Origin: Methanohalobium sp046546175
GTDB taxonomy: Archaea > Halobacteriota > Methanosarcinia > Methanosarcinales > Methanosarcinaceae
Length of the DNA: 8,083 bases
Assembly (NCBI RefSeq): GCF_046546175.1
Contig: NZ_JBKGYF010000075.1
Coordinates: 1 to 8,083 of the forward strand
Direction: 5' to 3'
Positions 1 to 6,674 of this stretch are shown here, piece after piece. The notes beneath the pieces were generated by a model. It did no database searches. It was not told the origin of the DNA and was given only the letters and a program-made list of their open reading frames with translations. Every line of letters begins with the position of its first letter. Position 1 is the first letter of the stretch. Position numbers and translations under genes: made by a program.

Positions 1-57
1 TACGGTATTAAAGATGCTATCGTTGCATATGCCAAAGAAAAAGAACAAAAGGAATGA
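1..57 (+). CDS. C-terminal end of an unidentified protein (partial)
   Basis: Reading frame 1 is open from the window edge to a TGA at 55-57 and gives 18 residues, YGIKDAIVAYAKEKEQKE. The end is helical, highly charged and rich in Lys and Glu, as expected for a soluble protein. A T-rich terminator follows within 20 bases, which supports a true gene end. The fragment is too short to assign a family, and I do not recognise it. Confidence 0.6.
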   Translation, partial: YGIKDAIVAYAKEKEQKE

Positions 58-71
58 ACTAATAAATCACC

Positions 72-88
72 TTCTTTTTTATTTTTTT
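72..88 (+). terminator. T-tract terminator after the partial gene
   Basis: Two runs of T (six and seven bases, separated by one A) begin about 15 bases after the TGA of the partial gene. Archaeal RNA polymerase terminates at such oligo-T tracts without needing a hairpin. The position fits the end of the left-hand + strand transcript. Confidence 0.6.
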
Positions 89-98
89 GCCAGTCAGA

Positions 99-122
99 AA
101 GCAATATTTTGTGGTATTGCTT
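99..122 (+). repeat. 8-bp perfect hairpin beside the right-end relic
   Basis: AAGCAATA (99-106) and TATTGCTT (115-122) are exact inverted repeats around an 8-base loop. The hairpin lies just upstream of the IS200/IS605-like right end at 126-188. It may be a further stem of the same decayed element, since the related copy near 6520 also has a hairpin in this position. It could instead be an unrelated terminator-like hairpin. Confidence 0.35.
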
Positions 123-125
123 AGC

Positions 126-188
126 TTCTATTAGTTGAAGTTAAGAGATTGAAGGACAAGCTAACCGCTTTAGTGGTTAGTAGCTGAC
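126..188 (+). mobile_element. Solo IS200/IS605-like right-end relic (copy A)
   Basis: Two stem-loops sit in tandem. The first pairs 127-133 with 142-148 (one mismatch). The second pairs 161-168 with 173-180 (8 bp with one G-T wobble) around a TTTA loop and is followed by TAGTAGCTGAC. This layout (AAGC, stem, TTTA-type loop, stem, TAGT-GAC-type end) resembles the subterminal right-end hairpin of IS200/IS605 elements, which also forms the 3' end of TnpB omega RNA. Bases 151-188 match 6577-6614 at 33 of 38 positions. No tnpB coding sequence is visible upstream, so this is a solitary end. The remaining spacer to 289 shows nothing else I can support. Confidence 0.5.
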
Positions 189-289
189 AAAATATCCCAG
201 CAATTATTCAGAAAACTTGTTATGGTGTTTATCGCAACTTTCGGTTTAAAGTTCATCTATGATGGAATGATTGTTCATCTTTAATTCAA

Positions 290-502
290 TTATAGATTTT
301 TACTCTGGTAGTAATAACTTATAACTTTTGTAATAGCAACCGCCAGTAGACCAACAGCTACAGCTGTAAGTATAACCATGAATAGGTTCTCATTTTCTGC
401 AAACTGCATCATACCATAGAAAAGTCCAGCACTTAATAATACACCTATTGCTATAAGAAGAATTATCGGGTTTTTGTTTGGTTTGTCGGTTACATCATTC
501 AT
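290..502 (-). CDS. Small two-helix membrane protein, function unknown
   Basis: The protein is about 70 residues long from the ATG at 502. A TTG at 517 would add five residues, but no ribosome binding site supports it; the ATG also lacks a strong one. After a polar Asn/Lys/Asp-rich N-terminus there are two hydrophobic segments, roughly IILLIAIGVLLSAGLFYGMM and FMVILTAVAVGLLAVAITKV, joined by a short acidic loop (AENEN). The C-terminus is short, with tyrosines and lysines. There is no signal-peptide cleavage site or catalytic motif. It begins 32 bases after the stop of the DUF21 membrane gene on the same strand, so the two are probably co-transcribed and it may be an accessory subunit. I do not recognise the family. 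Confidence 0.65.
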   Translation of the reverse strand: MNDVTDKPNKNPIILLIAIGVLLSAGLFYGMMQFAENENLFMVILTAVAVGLLAVAITKVISYYYQSKNL

Positions 503-534
503 GTTCTTTAAGTCCAATTAGTTTTATAAATAAA

Positions 535-1560
535 TTACTGAACACGGATTACTATACCTCTTAACAGACGTCCGAGTATGTCCTTGCCAGTGATTATCCG
601 TTTTTCGCCTGTTTCCCTGTTCCAGTAGATAACAAGGTCTTTATCTATAACGTCATCTTCTGCATGTTCTGGGAAAACGATTAGCTGGTTAATAACTTTA
701 TCCAGTTTTGTATCCGGGTTTCTTACTACAATGGGTCTGTGTGCATATTTGAATGGATTAAATGTACCGGTTTTATAGATAGCATCTCTCAGGAAGGCAT
801 CAGAATCGATAGCCATTACAGGTTCATCATAAGAATCGGTAATTATAACCCATTTTTTACCAGAGGTTTGTAATTTCTGTAAAAAGGGGTCTGACGGGTC
901 TCTGGTTATTTCTGGAAATACAGGGCGGTGTTCTTTGAAAGGTAATGTAATTATACTTTCAGGTTCAATGGTTGACCCTTCCTGGGATATAGGTATATCA
1001 TCAATCTGCAGGAAATTGAGCGCCCCGAGGCCCTCCATTTTACCGATTTCGGTTCTTGAAGATTCAATGTGTTTTTCAAGCATTATTCTAAGATATTCTT
1101 CTTTGAAAAAGTGCATCCTTTCTTTACCAAGCCATTTGTCGAGCAAGAGTGCAGATGGTTTGGCTACCGGGTAAAGGATTATCTGATAGATTCTAACAAG
1201 TGGTGCCAGATGTCCACCGACTCTTAAGGCATGCCTTGTAAAATATGCCTGTGGAGCAATTTCTCCAATCAATGTTATACTAAATGTAGAAAACAGGAAT
1301 GCTGTAGCTCCTGCCATTATAGAATTCGTAAGCAGTGTAACAAGAACATTGACAGACATATTCCCCCAAAGAAGAGTAGTTAAAAGAAAATTAGCATCAC
1401 GCCTCAATCGCAGAATTTTAATGGCGCTTTTATGTCTGGTTTCAGCTTCTATTTCCAGCCCCAGACGGCTTAACCCGAAAAGTCCAATAGTTAGCCCTGA
1501 AAATATCGCTGACTGGGAAATACAGATTATAATAAGAGCCCATGTAATTATTTCATCCAT
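535..1560 (-). CDS. CNNM/CorB-type DUF21 membrane protein with cytoplasmic CBS-like domain
   Basis: This 341-residue protein matches the CNNM transmembrane (DUF21) family, whose members act in divalent cation (Mg2+) transport. Hydrophobic segments lie near residues 5-30, 58-79, 82-103 and 112-140. Family hallmarks are SGLTIGLFGLS at 21-31 (compare SG-N-GL in CNNM proteins) and GEIAPQA at 99-105. After an amphipathic linker with RMHFFKEEYLRIMLEKH, residues about 170-275 resemble a divergent CBS-pair region. The C-terminus (about 276-341) is soluble and I cannot name it. No separate CorC/HlyC domain is obvious. The start ATG at 1560 is preceded by a weak GAGGT about 12 bases away. The small membrane protein follows directly. 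The family is clear, but ion specificity is not shown by the sequence. Confidence 0.85.
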   Translation of the reverse strand: MDEIITWALIIICISQSAIFSGLTIGLFGLSRLGLEIEAETRHKSAIKILRLRRDANFLLTTLLWGNMSVNVLVTLLTNSIMAGATAFLFSTFSITLIGEIAPQAYFTRHALRVGGHLAPLVRIYQIILYPVAKPSALLLDKWLGKERMHFFKEEYLRIMLEKHIESSRTEIGKMEGLGALNFLQIDDIPISQEGSTIEPESIITLPFKEHRPVFPEITRDPSDPFLQKLQTSGKKWVIITDSYDEPVMAIDSDAFLRDAIYKTGTFNPFKYAHRPIVVRNPDTKLDKVINQLIVFPEHAEDDVIDKDLVIYWNRETGEKRIITGKDILGRLLRGIVIRVQ

Positions 1561-1630
1561 TTTATTTCAGTAACCTCGAATCTTTTTAATCTTTCATCTA
1601 GAGATTTTCAGTTCCATAATATTTGCTAAT

Positions 1631-1640
1631 TAATATATTA
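1631..1640 (-). promoter_or_regulatory. Possible TATA box for the DUF21 gene
   Basis: TAATATATTA lies 70 bases upstream of the DUF21 start, in the 129-base gap after the ppsA stop. It is the most TATA-like element in that gap. It would give a leader of roughly 45 bases. It is a perfect palindrome in AT-rich DNA, so the call is weak. Confidence 0.3.
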
Positions 1641-1689
1641 TGTAGTTAGAAACTTTACTAACCTGCAACGAGTACTGGTAGGTATATGA

Positions 1690-4116
1690 TTATTTATTAT
1701 TTTTTAATTTATCCCCTGTATCAAGGACTTTGAGTGTAGTTTTCATCAATGCGTCCGGATTTAATGATATCGAGTCTATCCCCTCTTGTACTAGGAATTC
1801 AGCAAATTCAGGATAATCACTTGGTGCCTGTCCGCAGAGTCCGCTGTGCCGGTTATTCCTCTTAGATCCTTGGATGGCTGCACATACAATTTTCTTGATA
1901 CCGGGATCTCTTTCATCAAACTCTTTGGCAAGAATATCCGAATCCCTGTCTATTCCTAATGTGAGCTGTGTGAGGTCATTGGAACCTATGGAAAATCCAT
2001 CAAAATACTCACTGAATTCATCGATTAACAGTATATTATTTGGGATTTCACACATGACATAGACTTCAAGTCCGTTCTCTCCTCTTTTTAATCCATTGTT
2101 TTCCAGTTCTTTGATAACATTTCTGGCTTCTTTCGTTGTTCTGCAGAAAGGAATCATTATTATAAGATTGGTGAGCCCCATTTCATCTCTGACTCTTTTC
2201 ATGGATTTGCATTCAAGTGCAAAACCTTCTCTATAATTCTCATGAGTATACCTTGATGCTCCTCTGAATCCAAGCATAGGGTTGTTCTCTTTAATTTCAA
2301 AAAACTCTCCACCGGTAAGATTCGCGTATTCATTTGATTTAAAATCGCTCATCCTGACGACAACAGGGTTTGGATAAAAAGCAGCTGCAAGCATACCTAC
2401 ACCTTGGGATAATTTGTCAACAAAGTATTCTTCTCTGCTCTTATAACCAGATGTCAGATCATTGATTTTTCTCATCACGTTTTTATCTTCTACTTTTTCT
2501 GGGTGAATCAGCGCCATAGGATGTACTTTTATATAACTTGAAATGATGAATTCCAGCCTGGCAAGTCCTACTCCATCGTTTGGGATTCTGGAATATGAAA
2601 AAGCTACTTCCGGGTTACCAATGTTCATCATCAGCTTGGTTTCGGGTCTGCCTATCTCTTTTAGACTGGTTTTTTCTACATTGTATGATAATTTACCATC
2701 ATAGACGTAACCCACATCTCCTTCTGCACAGCTTACCGTTATATCATTCCCGGTCTGAATTTTTTCTGTTGCTTCTATTCCATTCTCATCCACTGCACCT
2801 ACCACAGCAGGGATACCCAGTTCTCGGCTGACAATTGCCGCATGGGAAGTCCTTCCGCCTTTATTTGTTACAATTGCGCCGGCGGTTTTCATGACAGGTT
2901 CCCAGTCAGGTGTTGTGGTATCAGCAACCAGAATTTCTCCGGGTTTGAATAATGAAAGCTCCGAAACATCAGATACGACATGGGCTTTACCGGAGGCTAT
3001 TTTGTCTCCGATGCTTTTACCTTTTACCACTATGTCTGACTTTTCTTCCAATATATAGGTTTCCAGGACGTTAAGGTCTTTCTGGGACTGTACAGTTTCA
3101 GGTCTTGCCTGTACTATAAAAATCTGCCCGGTTTCTCCGTCTTTTGCCCATTCTATATCCATGGGTTGTGATTTTCCGTAATGATTGGAATAATAATCCT
3201 CGATTTTGATTGCATAATCTGCAAGGGTTAATATTTCATCATCATTTATACAGAAACGTTTTCTATCAGCATCGGAAACATTTACATTCCTTGTTAATGC
3301 TTTGGATTCACCCCTTCCGTAAATCATCTTGATTTCTTTATTTCCAAGATACTTGCTAATTATGGAGTTGTATCCTTTTTTAAAGGTGGGCTTGAAAACA
3401 TAGAATTCATCAGGGTTGACCTGTCCCTGCACAACATTTTCACCCAGTCCATAGGAACCAGTTATAAAAACCACATCCCTGAAACCGGTTTCAGTGTCAA
3501 GAGTGAATATCACACCACTTGAAGCAAGGTCTGAACGCACCATTTTCATGACTCCTATAGATAGACCCACTTTAAAGTGGTCGAAATTGTTGTTTTCACG
3601 GTATGTGATGGCGCGGTCTGTAAACAGGGAGGCAAAACATCGACTGCATGCATCTTTTAAGGAATGGTATCCATGTATGTTTAAATATGTCTCCTGTTGT
3701 CCAGCAAAAGATGCAGTAGGCAGGTCTTCTGCAGTGGCTGAGCTGCGGACTGCAACATCAGTATCAGGACCATACTGTTCACAGAGATAGTCATAGGCCT
3801 GTTTTATCTCATCCCACAGGTCGTCAGGTATTCCAGCGTCAAGTATTAAATTGCGGACTTTTTTTCCTCTTTGTGAAAGTTCTGTAACATCGGATATATC
3901 CAGACCTTTAATGATATTTTTCAGTTCGTCCTTTATTCCGCCTGATTCAAGAACATGCCAGTAGGCCTCTGCTGTAATTGCAAAACCGTTGGGTATATTT
4001 ATACCCTGAGGAACTAGTTCCCGGTACATTTCACCAATAGATGCATTTTTACCCCCTACCACAGGAACATTATCGATTGTAATCTCTTCAAACCATTTAA
4101 TGTATTTTTGTGACAT
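1690..4116 (-). CDS. ppsA: Phosphoenolpyruvate synthase (pyruvate, water dikinase)
   Basis: PpsA converts pyruvate, ATP and water to phosphoenolpyruvate, AMP and phosphate. In methanogens it feeds gluconeogenesis from pyruvate made from acetyl-CoA. The 808 residues match the usual length and three-domain order: an N-terminal ATP-grasp/PPDK_N domain (about 15-340) with GGKNASIGEM at 21-30 and RSSATAEDLPTASFAGQQ at 124-141; the swivelling phosphohistidine domain with GGRTSHAAIVSRELGIPAVVG at 420-440, where His425 is the phosphorylated residue; and a C-terminal PEP-binding barrel (about 490-795) with SIGSNDLTQLTLGIDRD at 709-725 and GLCGQAPSD at 759-767, containing catalytic Cys761. The start is set by GGGGAG five bases upstream of the ATG. 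It has its own promoter and no functional partner nearby. No truncation or missing key residue is seen. Confidence 0.97.
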   Translation of the reverse strand: MSQKYIKWFEEITIDNVPVVGGKNASIGEMYRELVPQGINIPNGFAITAEAYWHVLESGGIKDELKNIIKGLDISDVTELSQRGKKVRNLILDAGIPDDLWDEIKQAYDYLCEQYGPDTDVAVRSSATAEDLPTASFAGQQETYLNIHGYHSLKDACSRCFASLFTDRAITYRENNNFDHFKVGLSIGVMKMVRSDLASSGVIFTLDTETGFRDVVFITGSYGLGENVVQGQVNPDEFYVFKPTFKKGYNSIISKYLGNKEIKMIYGRGESKALTRNVNVSDADRKRFCINDDEILTLADYAIKIEDYYSNHYGKSQPMDIEWAKDGETGQIFIVQARPETVQSQKDLNVLETYILEEKSDIVVKGKSIGDKIASGKAHVVSDVSELSLFKPGEILVADTTTPDWEPVMKTAGAIVTNKGGRTSHAAIVSRELGIPAVVGAVDENGIEATEKIQTGNDITVSCAEGDVGYVYDGKLSYNVEKTSLKEIGRPETKLMMNIGNPEVAFSYSRIPNDGVGLARLEFIISSYIKVHPMALIHPEKVEDKNVMRKINDLTSGYKSREEYFVDKLSQGVGMLAAAFYPNPVVVRMSDFKSNEYANLTGGEFFEIKENNPMLGFRGASRYTHENYREGFALECKSMKRVRDEMGLTNLIIMIPFCRTTKEARNVIKELENNGLKRGENGLEVYVMCEIPNNILLIDEFSEYFDGFSIGSNDLTQLTLGIDRDSDILAKEFDERDPGIKKIVCAAIQGSKRNNRHSGLCGQAPSDYPEFAEFLVQEGIDSISLNPDALMKTTLKVLDTGDKLKNNK

Positions 4117-4172
4117 GATTGCTCCCCAAGCTTAACATATTTATTTATTGGTATATAGGATATTTTCCTTAT

Positions 4173-4180
4173 TTATAAAG
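4173..4180 (-). promoter_or_regulatory. TATA box of ppsA
   Basis: On the - strand CTTTATAAATAA reads as a good archaeal TATA box, 57-64 bases upstream of the ppsA ATG. Initiation about 25 bases downstream would fall near 4148 and leave a leader of about 30 bases containing the GGGGAG ribosome binding site at 4122-4127. Confidence 0.55.
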
Positions 4181-4205
4181 ATTGAAAGTAGAAAACCCTT
4201 TCTGA

Positions 4206-4967
4206 TTATATCGTGATTTCCATCAAATCGGCAGCGATTTTTACATCATTTATATCCTTCAGGTTCTTTTTAAGATATTCAACACTTTCCTGTTCATGAC
4301 CCTGCATATGAGGGTATAAGTGTGTCAAATACAAAATGGAAACATTGGGGTTGTAATGATTCATATATTCAACAAACATTTCTGGTGTAGTGTGGTTTGT
4401 AATATCGAATCCGTTTGGAAATGAGCATTCATGTATCAAAATGTCTGCATTATGTGACAAATCCATTATCGATTTACAGGGTTGTGTGTCGCCAGAATAT
4501 ACCATTACACTCCCACCAGATTCAACCCGATATCCAAGTGATGGAACACTGTGCATACCATCTGCACATGAGATATTACAACTTAATCCTGCTGGTGTGA
4601 AGCTGTCCCCTGCAGATATTTCTATCACGATGATATTGGATTTACCCTGAAGATATTCATAGACATCCAGTAAACTTTCAATCCATTCACTTGTGCCCAC
4701 CGGACCGTATACCTTTATGTCGTTTTTATCGCAGAGCCAGTTGGCTTTTATAAGACACAGTACATCTGCAACATGGTCAAGGTGAAGATGAGATAGGACA
4801 ACAGTATCAATATCTGTATGGCGGTATCTGCTCTCAAATATCCGGTTCAATATCCCGCATCCACAATCAAAAAGTATGGGTTTACCTTCGATTTCTACTA
4901 CCATTCCTGACTGTACCCTGTCAGTTTGGGGTATGGCAACTCCTGTTCCAAGAAATGTTATATTCAT
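4206..4967 (-). CDS. Metallo-beta-lactamase-fold hydrolase, RNase Z/ElaC type
   Basis: The 253-residue protein has the two-metal hydrolase fold shared by tRNase Z and related phosphodiesterases or arylsulfatases. It opens with the family strand MNITFLGTGVAIPQTDR. The metal-binding motif SHLHLDH places His60, His62, Asp64 and His65. Further candidate ligands are His139, Asp160 in YSGDTQP, and His216 in LYLTHLYPH; His192 lies in NHTTPE, a segment typical of RNase Z-like proteins. It is shorter than typical tRNase Z, and I see no clear exosite arm for binding the tRNA elbow, so a role in tRNA 3' processing is only a possibility. The tRNA-Leu gene lies divergently 158 bases away and lacks CCA; this proximity may be chance. 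No strong ribosome binding site precedes the ATG. Confidence 0.85.
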   Translation of the reverse strand: MNITFLGTGVAIPQTDRVQSGMVVEIEGKPILFDCGCGILNRIFESRYRHTDIDTVVLSHLHLDHVADVLCLIKANWLCDKNDIKVYGPVGTSEWIESLLDVYEYLQGKSNIIVIEISAGDSFTPAGLSCNISCADGMHSVPSLGYRVESGGSVMVYSGDTQPCKSIMDLSHNADILIHECSFPNGFDITNHTTPEMFVEYMNHYNPNVSILYLTHLYPHMQGHEQESVEYLKKNLKDINDVKIAADLMEITI

Positions 4968-5027
4968 AAATTACTATAATAAGGCTTAAGTAACTTAACT
5001 TTAATCATGGGTGTTGCTCAATAAAAA

Positions 5028-5035
5028 CTTATAAA
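5028..5035 (-). promoter_or_regulatory. TATA box of the metallo-beta-lactamase gene
   Basis: GGGATTTATAAG on the - strand is a good archaeal TATA element, 61-68 bases upstream of the start codon at 4967. Initiation would be near 5003, leaving a leader of about 36 bases. Confidence 0.5.
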
Positions 5036-5079
5036 TCCCACTTTATATCAGGTTTTGTTCCGCAGGTTTTAAAAACCCC

Positions 5080-5090
5080 TTTGCATATTC
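5080..5090 (+). promoter_or_regulatory. Probable TATA element of the tRNA-Leu gene
   Basis: TTTGCATATTC lies 36-46 bases before the mature tRNA 5' end. With initiation about 25 bases further on, the primary transcript would have a leader of roughly 10-15 bases, normal for archaeal tRNA genes whose 5' leader is removed by RNase P. Confidence 0.4.
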
Positions 5091-5125
5091 AAAGGTTGAA
5101 TATCGAAAATGTAAACCTACAACCT

Positions 5126-5209
5126 GCGAGGGTTGCCGAGCCGGTCAAAGGCGCCAGACTTAAGATCTGGTACCGAAGGGTTGCGTGGGTTCGAATCCCA
5201 CCCCTCGCA
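5126..5209 (+). tRNA. tRNA-Leu, anticodon UAA
   Basis: The full cloverleaf can be drawn. Acceptor stem GCGAGGG (5126-5132) pairs with CCCTCGC (5202-5208), followed by discriminator A at 5209. The D arm has GCC/GGC, and the anticodon stem CCAGA/TCTGG (5154-5158, 5166-5170) encloses loop CTTAAGA with anticodon TAA at 5161-5163. A long class II variable arm (5171-5184) forms ACC-GAAG-GGT, as in leucine tRNAs, and the T arm is GTGGG-TTCGAAT-CCCAC (5185-5201). No intron is present. CCA is not encoded, so it must be added after transcription. TTTT a few bases downstream may end the transcript. Confidence 0.97.
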
Positions 5210-5295
5210 TACTGTTTTGAATCATTTATATTCCAGTAATGCCCACTCTCTAAAAATTTACTTTTTCGATTCAACATCATGTAGAATTTAAGTGA

Positions 5296-6399
5296 TTAAA
5301 ATTGTGATTTTATAGTGTTCCAGAGGGCTTCCATTTTTTCTTTGGTTGTGCCAAGTGGAATTTCACAACCTGTGGAAAGAATAAAACCTTTGTTTGGAGC
5401 TGCATTCATACAACTTTCCACCTCATTTTTAATATTATCTAATGAACCATTACCAAACACATTTGGGTTAATGTTGCCCATCAAACAGATACCATGTTCT
5501 CCAAAATCCTTAAAACAATACCTGGGTCCACAGCCAATGTTTTTGTGATTGTGGCTTTTAATACAATCAACCCCATAACGTTTTTTAAGTGATTTGACAT
5601 CACCGAAGGCAAAGTTCAAGGCATCTGGTTTCAGACCTGCGTCCATTTCATGGAATGCATGTTCAGCGCAATTGTGAGAGATTATGTACCCACCATTTTT
5701 ATGGATGTGGTCGTAGAGCTTTTTCGTGTACTTATGAGCAAATTCATCAGCCATTTGCGGACTGAAAAGGTCTGCCGTGTTTTCCCCATTTTCAACTAAA
5801 AACCCATCTACACCTTCCTCTAGCATACGGTCAGCATATAAGATAGAACCCTCTGTAAGTATTTCAAGAAGGGAATGGACACTTTCTTTTTCTGTAATCA
5901 TTTCCTCACAAAGTTTTACCATTTCTAAGGTCTGAGCAGCAAGCATTAAAGGAGAAAGTATGCTTCCTGTAATGAAAACCTCATCATTAAGTTCTCTTTT
6001 AAGTATGCTAATGGATTTAGAGACGGTTTCTACTCTTTCGGACTTTTTAATATCATTGGGTTTGATATTATCGTATTCTTTAGAAGATTTCAGTACATAC
6101 TCAGCTATTGTAGGATATCTGTTCTCTTTTATATTTACATTCGTTCCAAGAGCTTCTGCCTCTACAAGTAGGCAACCCCATGGAGACATAACATTGTCGT
6201 GATGGTACATATTCCTTGCAAGTATCTGTGCTTTAGCAATACCTTCTGATGAATAATAAACATCTTTCATACTGGCATTCATACGTTTCAAAACTGCATC
6301 CCCTGCTCCAAACCACAGATATCCATATGGAACCCTGTCCACATCTTTCATTTCAAGAGCGTTAATAAACCTCTCTTTTGATGTCATTTCTCCTGTCAT
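5296..6399 (-). CDS. Methylcobamide:CoM methyltransferase-like protein (MtaA/MtbA family, UroD superfamily)
   Basis: The 367-residue protein belongs to the uroporphyrinogen decarboxylase superfamily branch that moves a methyl group from a corrinoid protein to a thiol such as coenzyme M. It starts with the family pattern TSKERFINALEMKDVDRVPYG. The zinc-site pattern His-X-Cys...Cys of MtaA/MtbA is present as SHNCAEH (His242, Cys244) with Cys345 in STGCEIPLGTT near the C-terminus. Known substrates include methyl-corrinoids from methanol or methylamines, but no corrinoid protein or substrate-specific methyltransferase lies nearby, so the partner is unknown. Cys279, Cys290, Cys295 and Cys305 form an extra cysteine-rich stretch. 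The start has GAGGAG ten bases upstream; a second ATG at codon 5 is too close to its own GGAG. A true UroD role is unlikely given the zinc motif. Confidence 0.85.
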   Translation of the reverse strand: MTGEMTSKERFINALEMKDVDRVPYGYLWFGAGDAVLKRMNASMKDVYYSSEGIAKAQILARNMYHHDNVMSPWGCLLVEAEALGTNVNIKENRYPTIAEYVLKSSKEYDNIKPNDIKKSERVETVSKSISILKRELNDEVFITGSILSPLMLAAQTLEMVKLCEEMITEKESVHSLLEILTEGSILYADRMLEEGVDGFLVENGENTADLFSPQMADEFAHKYTKKLYDHIHKNGGYIISHNCAEHAFHEMDAGLKPDALNFAFGDVKSLKKRYGVDCIKSHNHKNIGCGPRYCFKDFGEHGICLMGNINPNVFGNGSLDNIKNEVESCMNAAPNKGFILSTGCEIPLGTTKEKMEALWNTIKSQF

Positions 6400-6450
6400 T
6401 TAGTCAATTCTCCTCTATATGTGTATGCTGAACCGCTGGATATTACTTTT

Positions 6451-6543
6451 GGTATTGTAAACTACCACTTGGCTAAACAGGGAACAAGTGGTAGTTCACG
6501 AGAAATGGAGCAGGAAGCAAACAGTTTTAACTGTTCTCTTTAA
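6451..6543 (+). pseudogene. Remnant of a tnpB (IS200/IS605 OrfB) C-terminal end
   Basis: A frame ending at TAA 6541-6543 reads GTSGSSREMEQEANSFNCSL. This resembles the Ser/Thr-rich tail and (M)KQEANSF-like ending common in TnpB/OrfB proteins of methanogen IS200/IS605 elements; that resemblance is from memory of the family. None of the catalytic RuvC-like or zinc-finger region is present, and the upstream frame runs into the divergent methyltransferase gene, so this is a decayed tail. A 12-bp perfect inverted repeat (AACTACCACTTG at 6460-6471, CAAGTGGTAGTT at 6485-6496) lies within it and a 7-bp one at 6520-6535. The element's right end follows at 6552-6614. An alternative reading of the 12-bp repeat is an operator for the methyltransferase gene. 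Confidence 0.45.
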
Positions 6544-6551
6544 ATCAAAAC

Positions 6552-6614
6552 ACTCTAAATTGAAAATTTAGAGTTGGAAGGACAATCTAACAGCTTGAAC
6601 GGTTAGTAGCTGAC
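6552..6614 (+). mobile_element. IS200/IS605-like right end / omega-RNA 3' end (copy B)
   Basis: A 10-bp perfect stem (6552-6561 with 6565-6574, loop GAA) is followed by GGAAGGACAA and a second, weaker hairpin (6587-6591 with 6602-6606), ending in TAGTAGCTGAC. It matches copy A at 126-188 in architecture, and in sequence over 6577-6614 (33 of 38). The first stem differs in sequence between the copies yet pairs in both. It lies directly after the tnpB tail remnant, which is where the right end and the 3' end of the guide RNA scaffold are found in intact elements. Confidence 0.5.
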
Positions 6615-6627
6615 TTGCAATAAATAG

Positions 6628-6635
6628 TTTTATAA
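6628..6635 (+). promoter_or_regulatory. TATA box of the DUF1059-type gene
   Basis: GTTTTATAACC is a good archaeal TATA box 40-47 bases before the ATG at 6675. Initiation near 6657 would leave a leader of about 18 bases with GGAGTG at 6663-6668. The right-end hairpins at 6552-6614 are therefore upstream of the promoter and not part of this mRNA. Confidence 0.5.
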
Positions 6636-6674
6636 CCATAGCCTACCAAACTATTGATTATCGGAGTGGATATT

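Noticed and set aside
222..284. A 20-codon + strand frame, MVFIATFGLKFIYDGMIVHL
   Set aside because: It is very short, has no ribosome binding site, lies between relic and convergent gene end, and resembles nothing I know.
1631..1640. A palindrome TAATATATTA as a protein-binding repeat
   Set aside because: Short AT palindromes are expected by chance in this spacer. It is better read as a possible TATA element.
2580..2831. An 83-codon + strand frame opposite ppsA, and similar + strand frames opposite the other - strand genes
   Set aside because: They are complementary-strand shadows of clearly identified genes, with low-complexity or His/Leu-rich translations and no ribosome binding sites.
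5089..5280. A 63-codon - strand frame containing GGIRTHATLRYQ
   Set aside because: It is the antisense reading of the tRNA-Leu gene. This peptide pattern is a well-known false prediction over tRNA genes.
6460..6496. The 12-bp inverted repeat as an operator for the methyltransferase gene
   Set aside because: It is possible but less favoured. It lies inside the tnpB-tail reading frame and ends in TAGTTCAC, which fits a guide-RNA stem better. I kept it as an alternative in the pseudogene entry.
6552..6614. The tandem hairpins as a riboswitch for the DUF1059-type gene
   Set aside because: A TATA box at 6628-6635 lies downstream of the hairpins, so they would not be in that mRNA. The other copy at 126-188 has no same-strand gene downstream.
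6654..6674. The upstream TTG start of the DUF1059-type gene
   Set aside because: It would place the GGAGTG ribosome binding site inside the coding region, and homologous proteins begin at the MK(I/V)-like sequence that starts at 6675.
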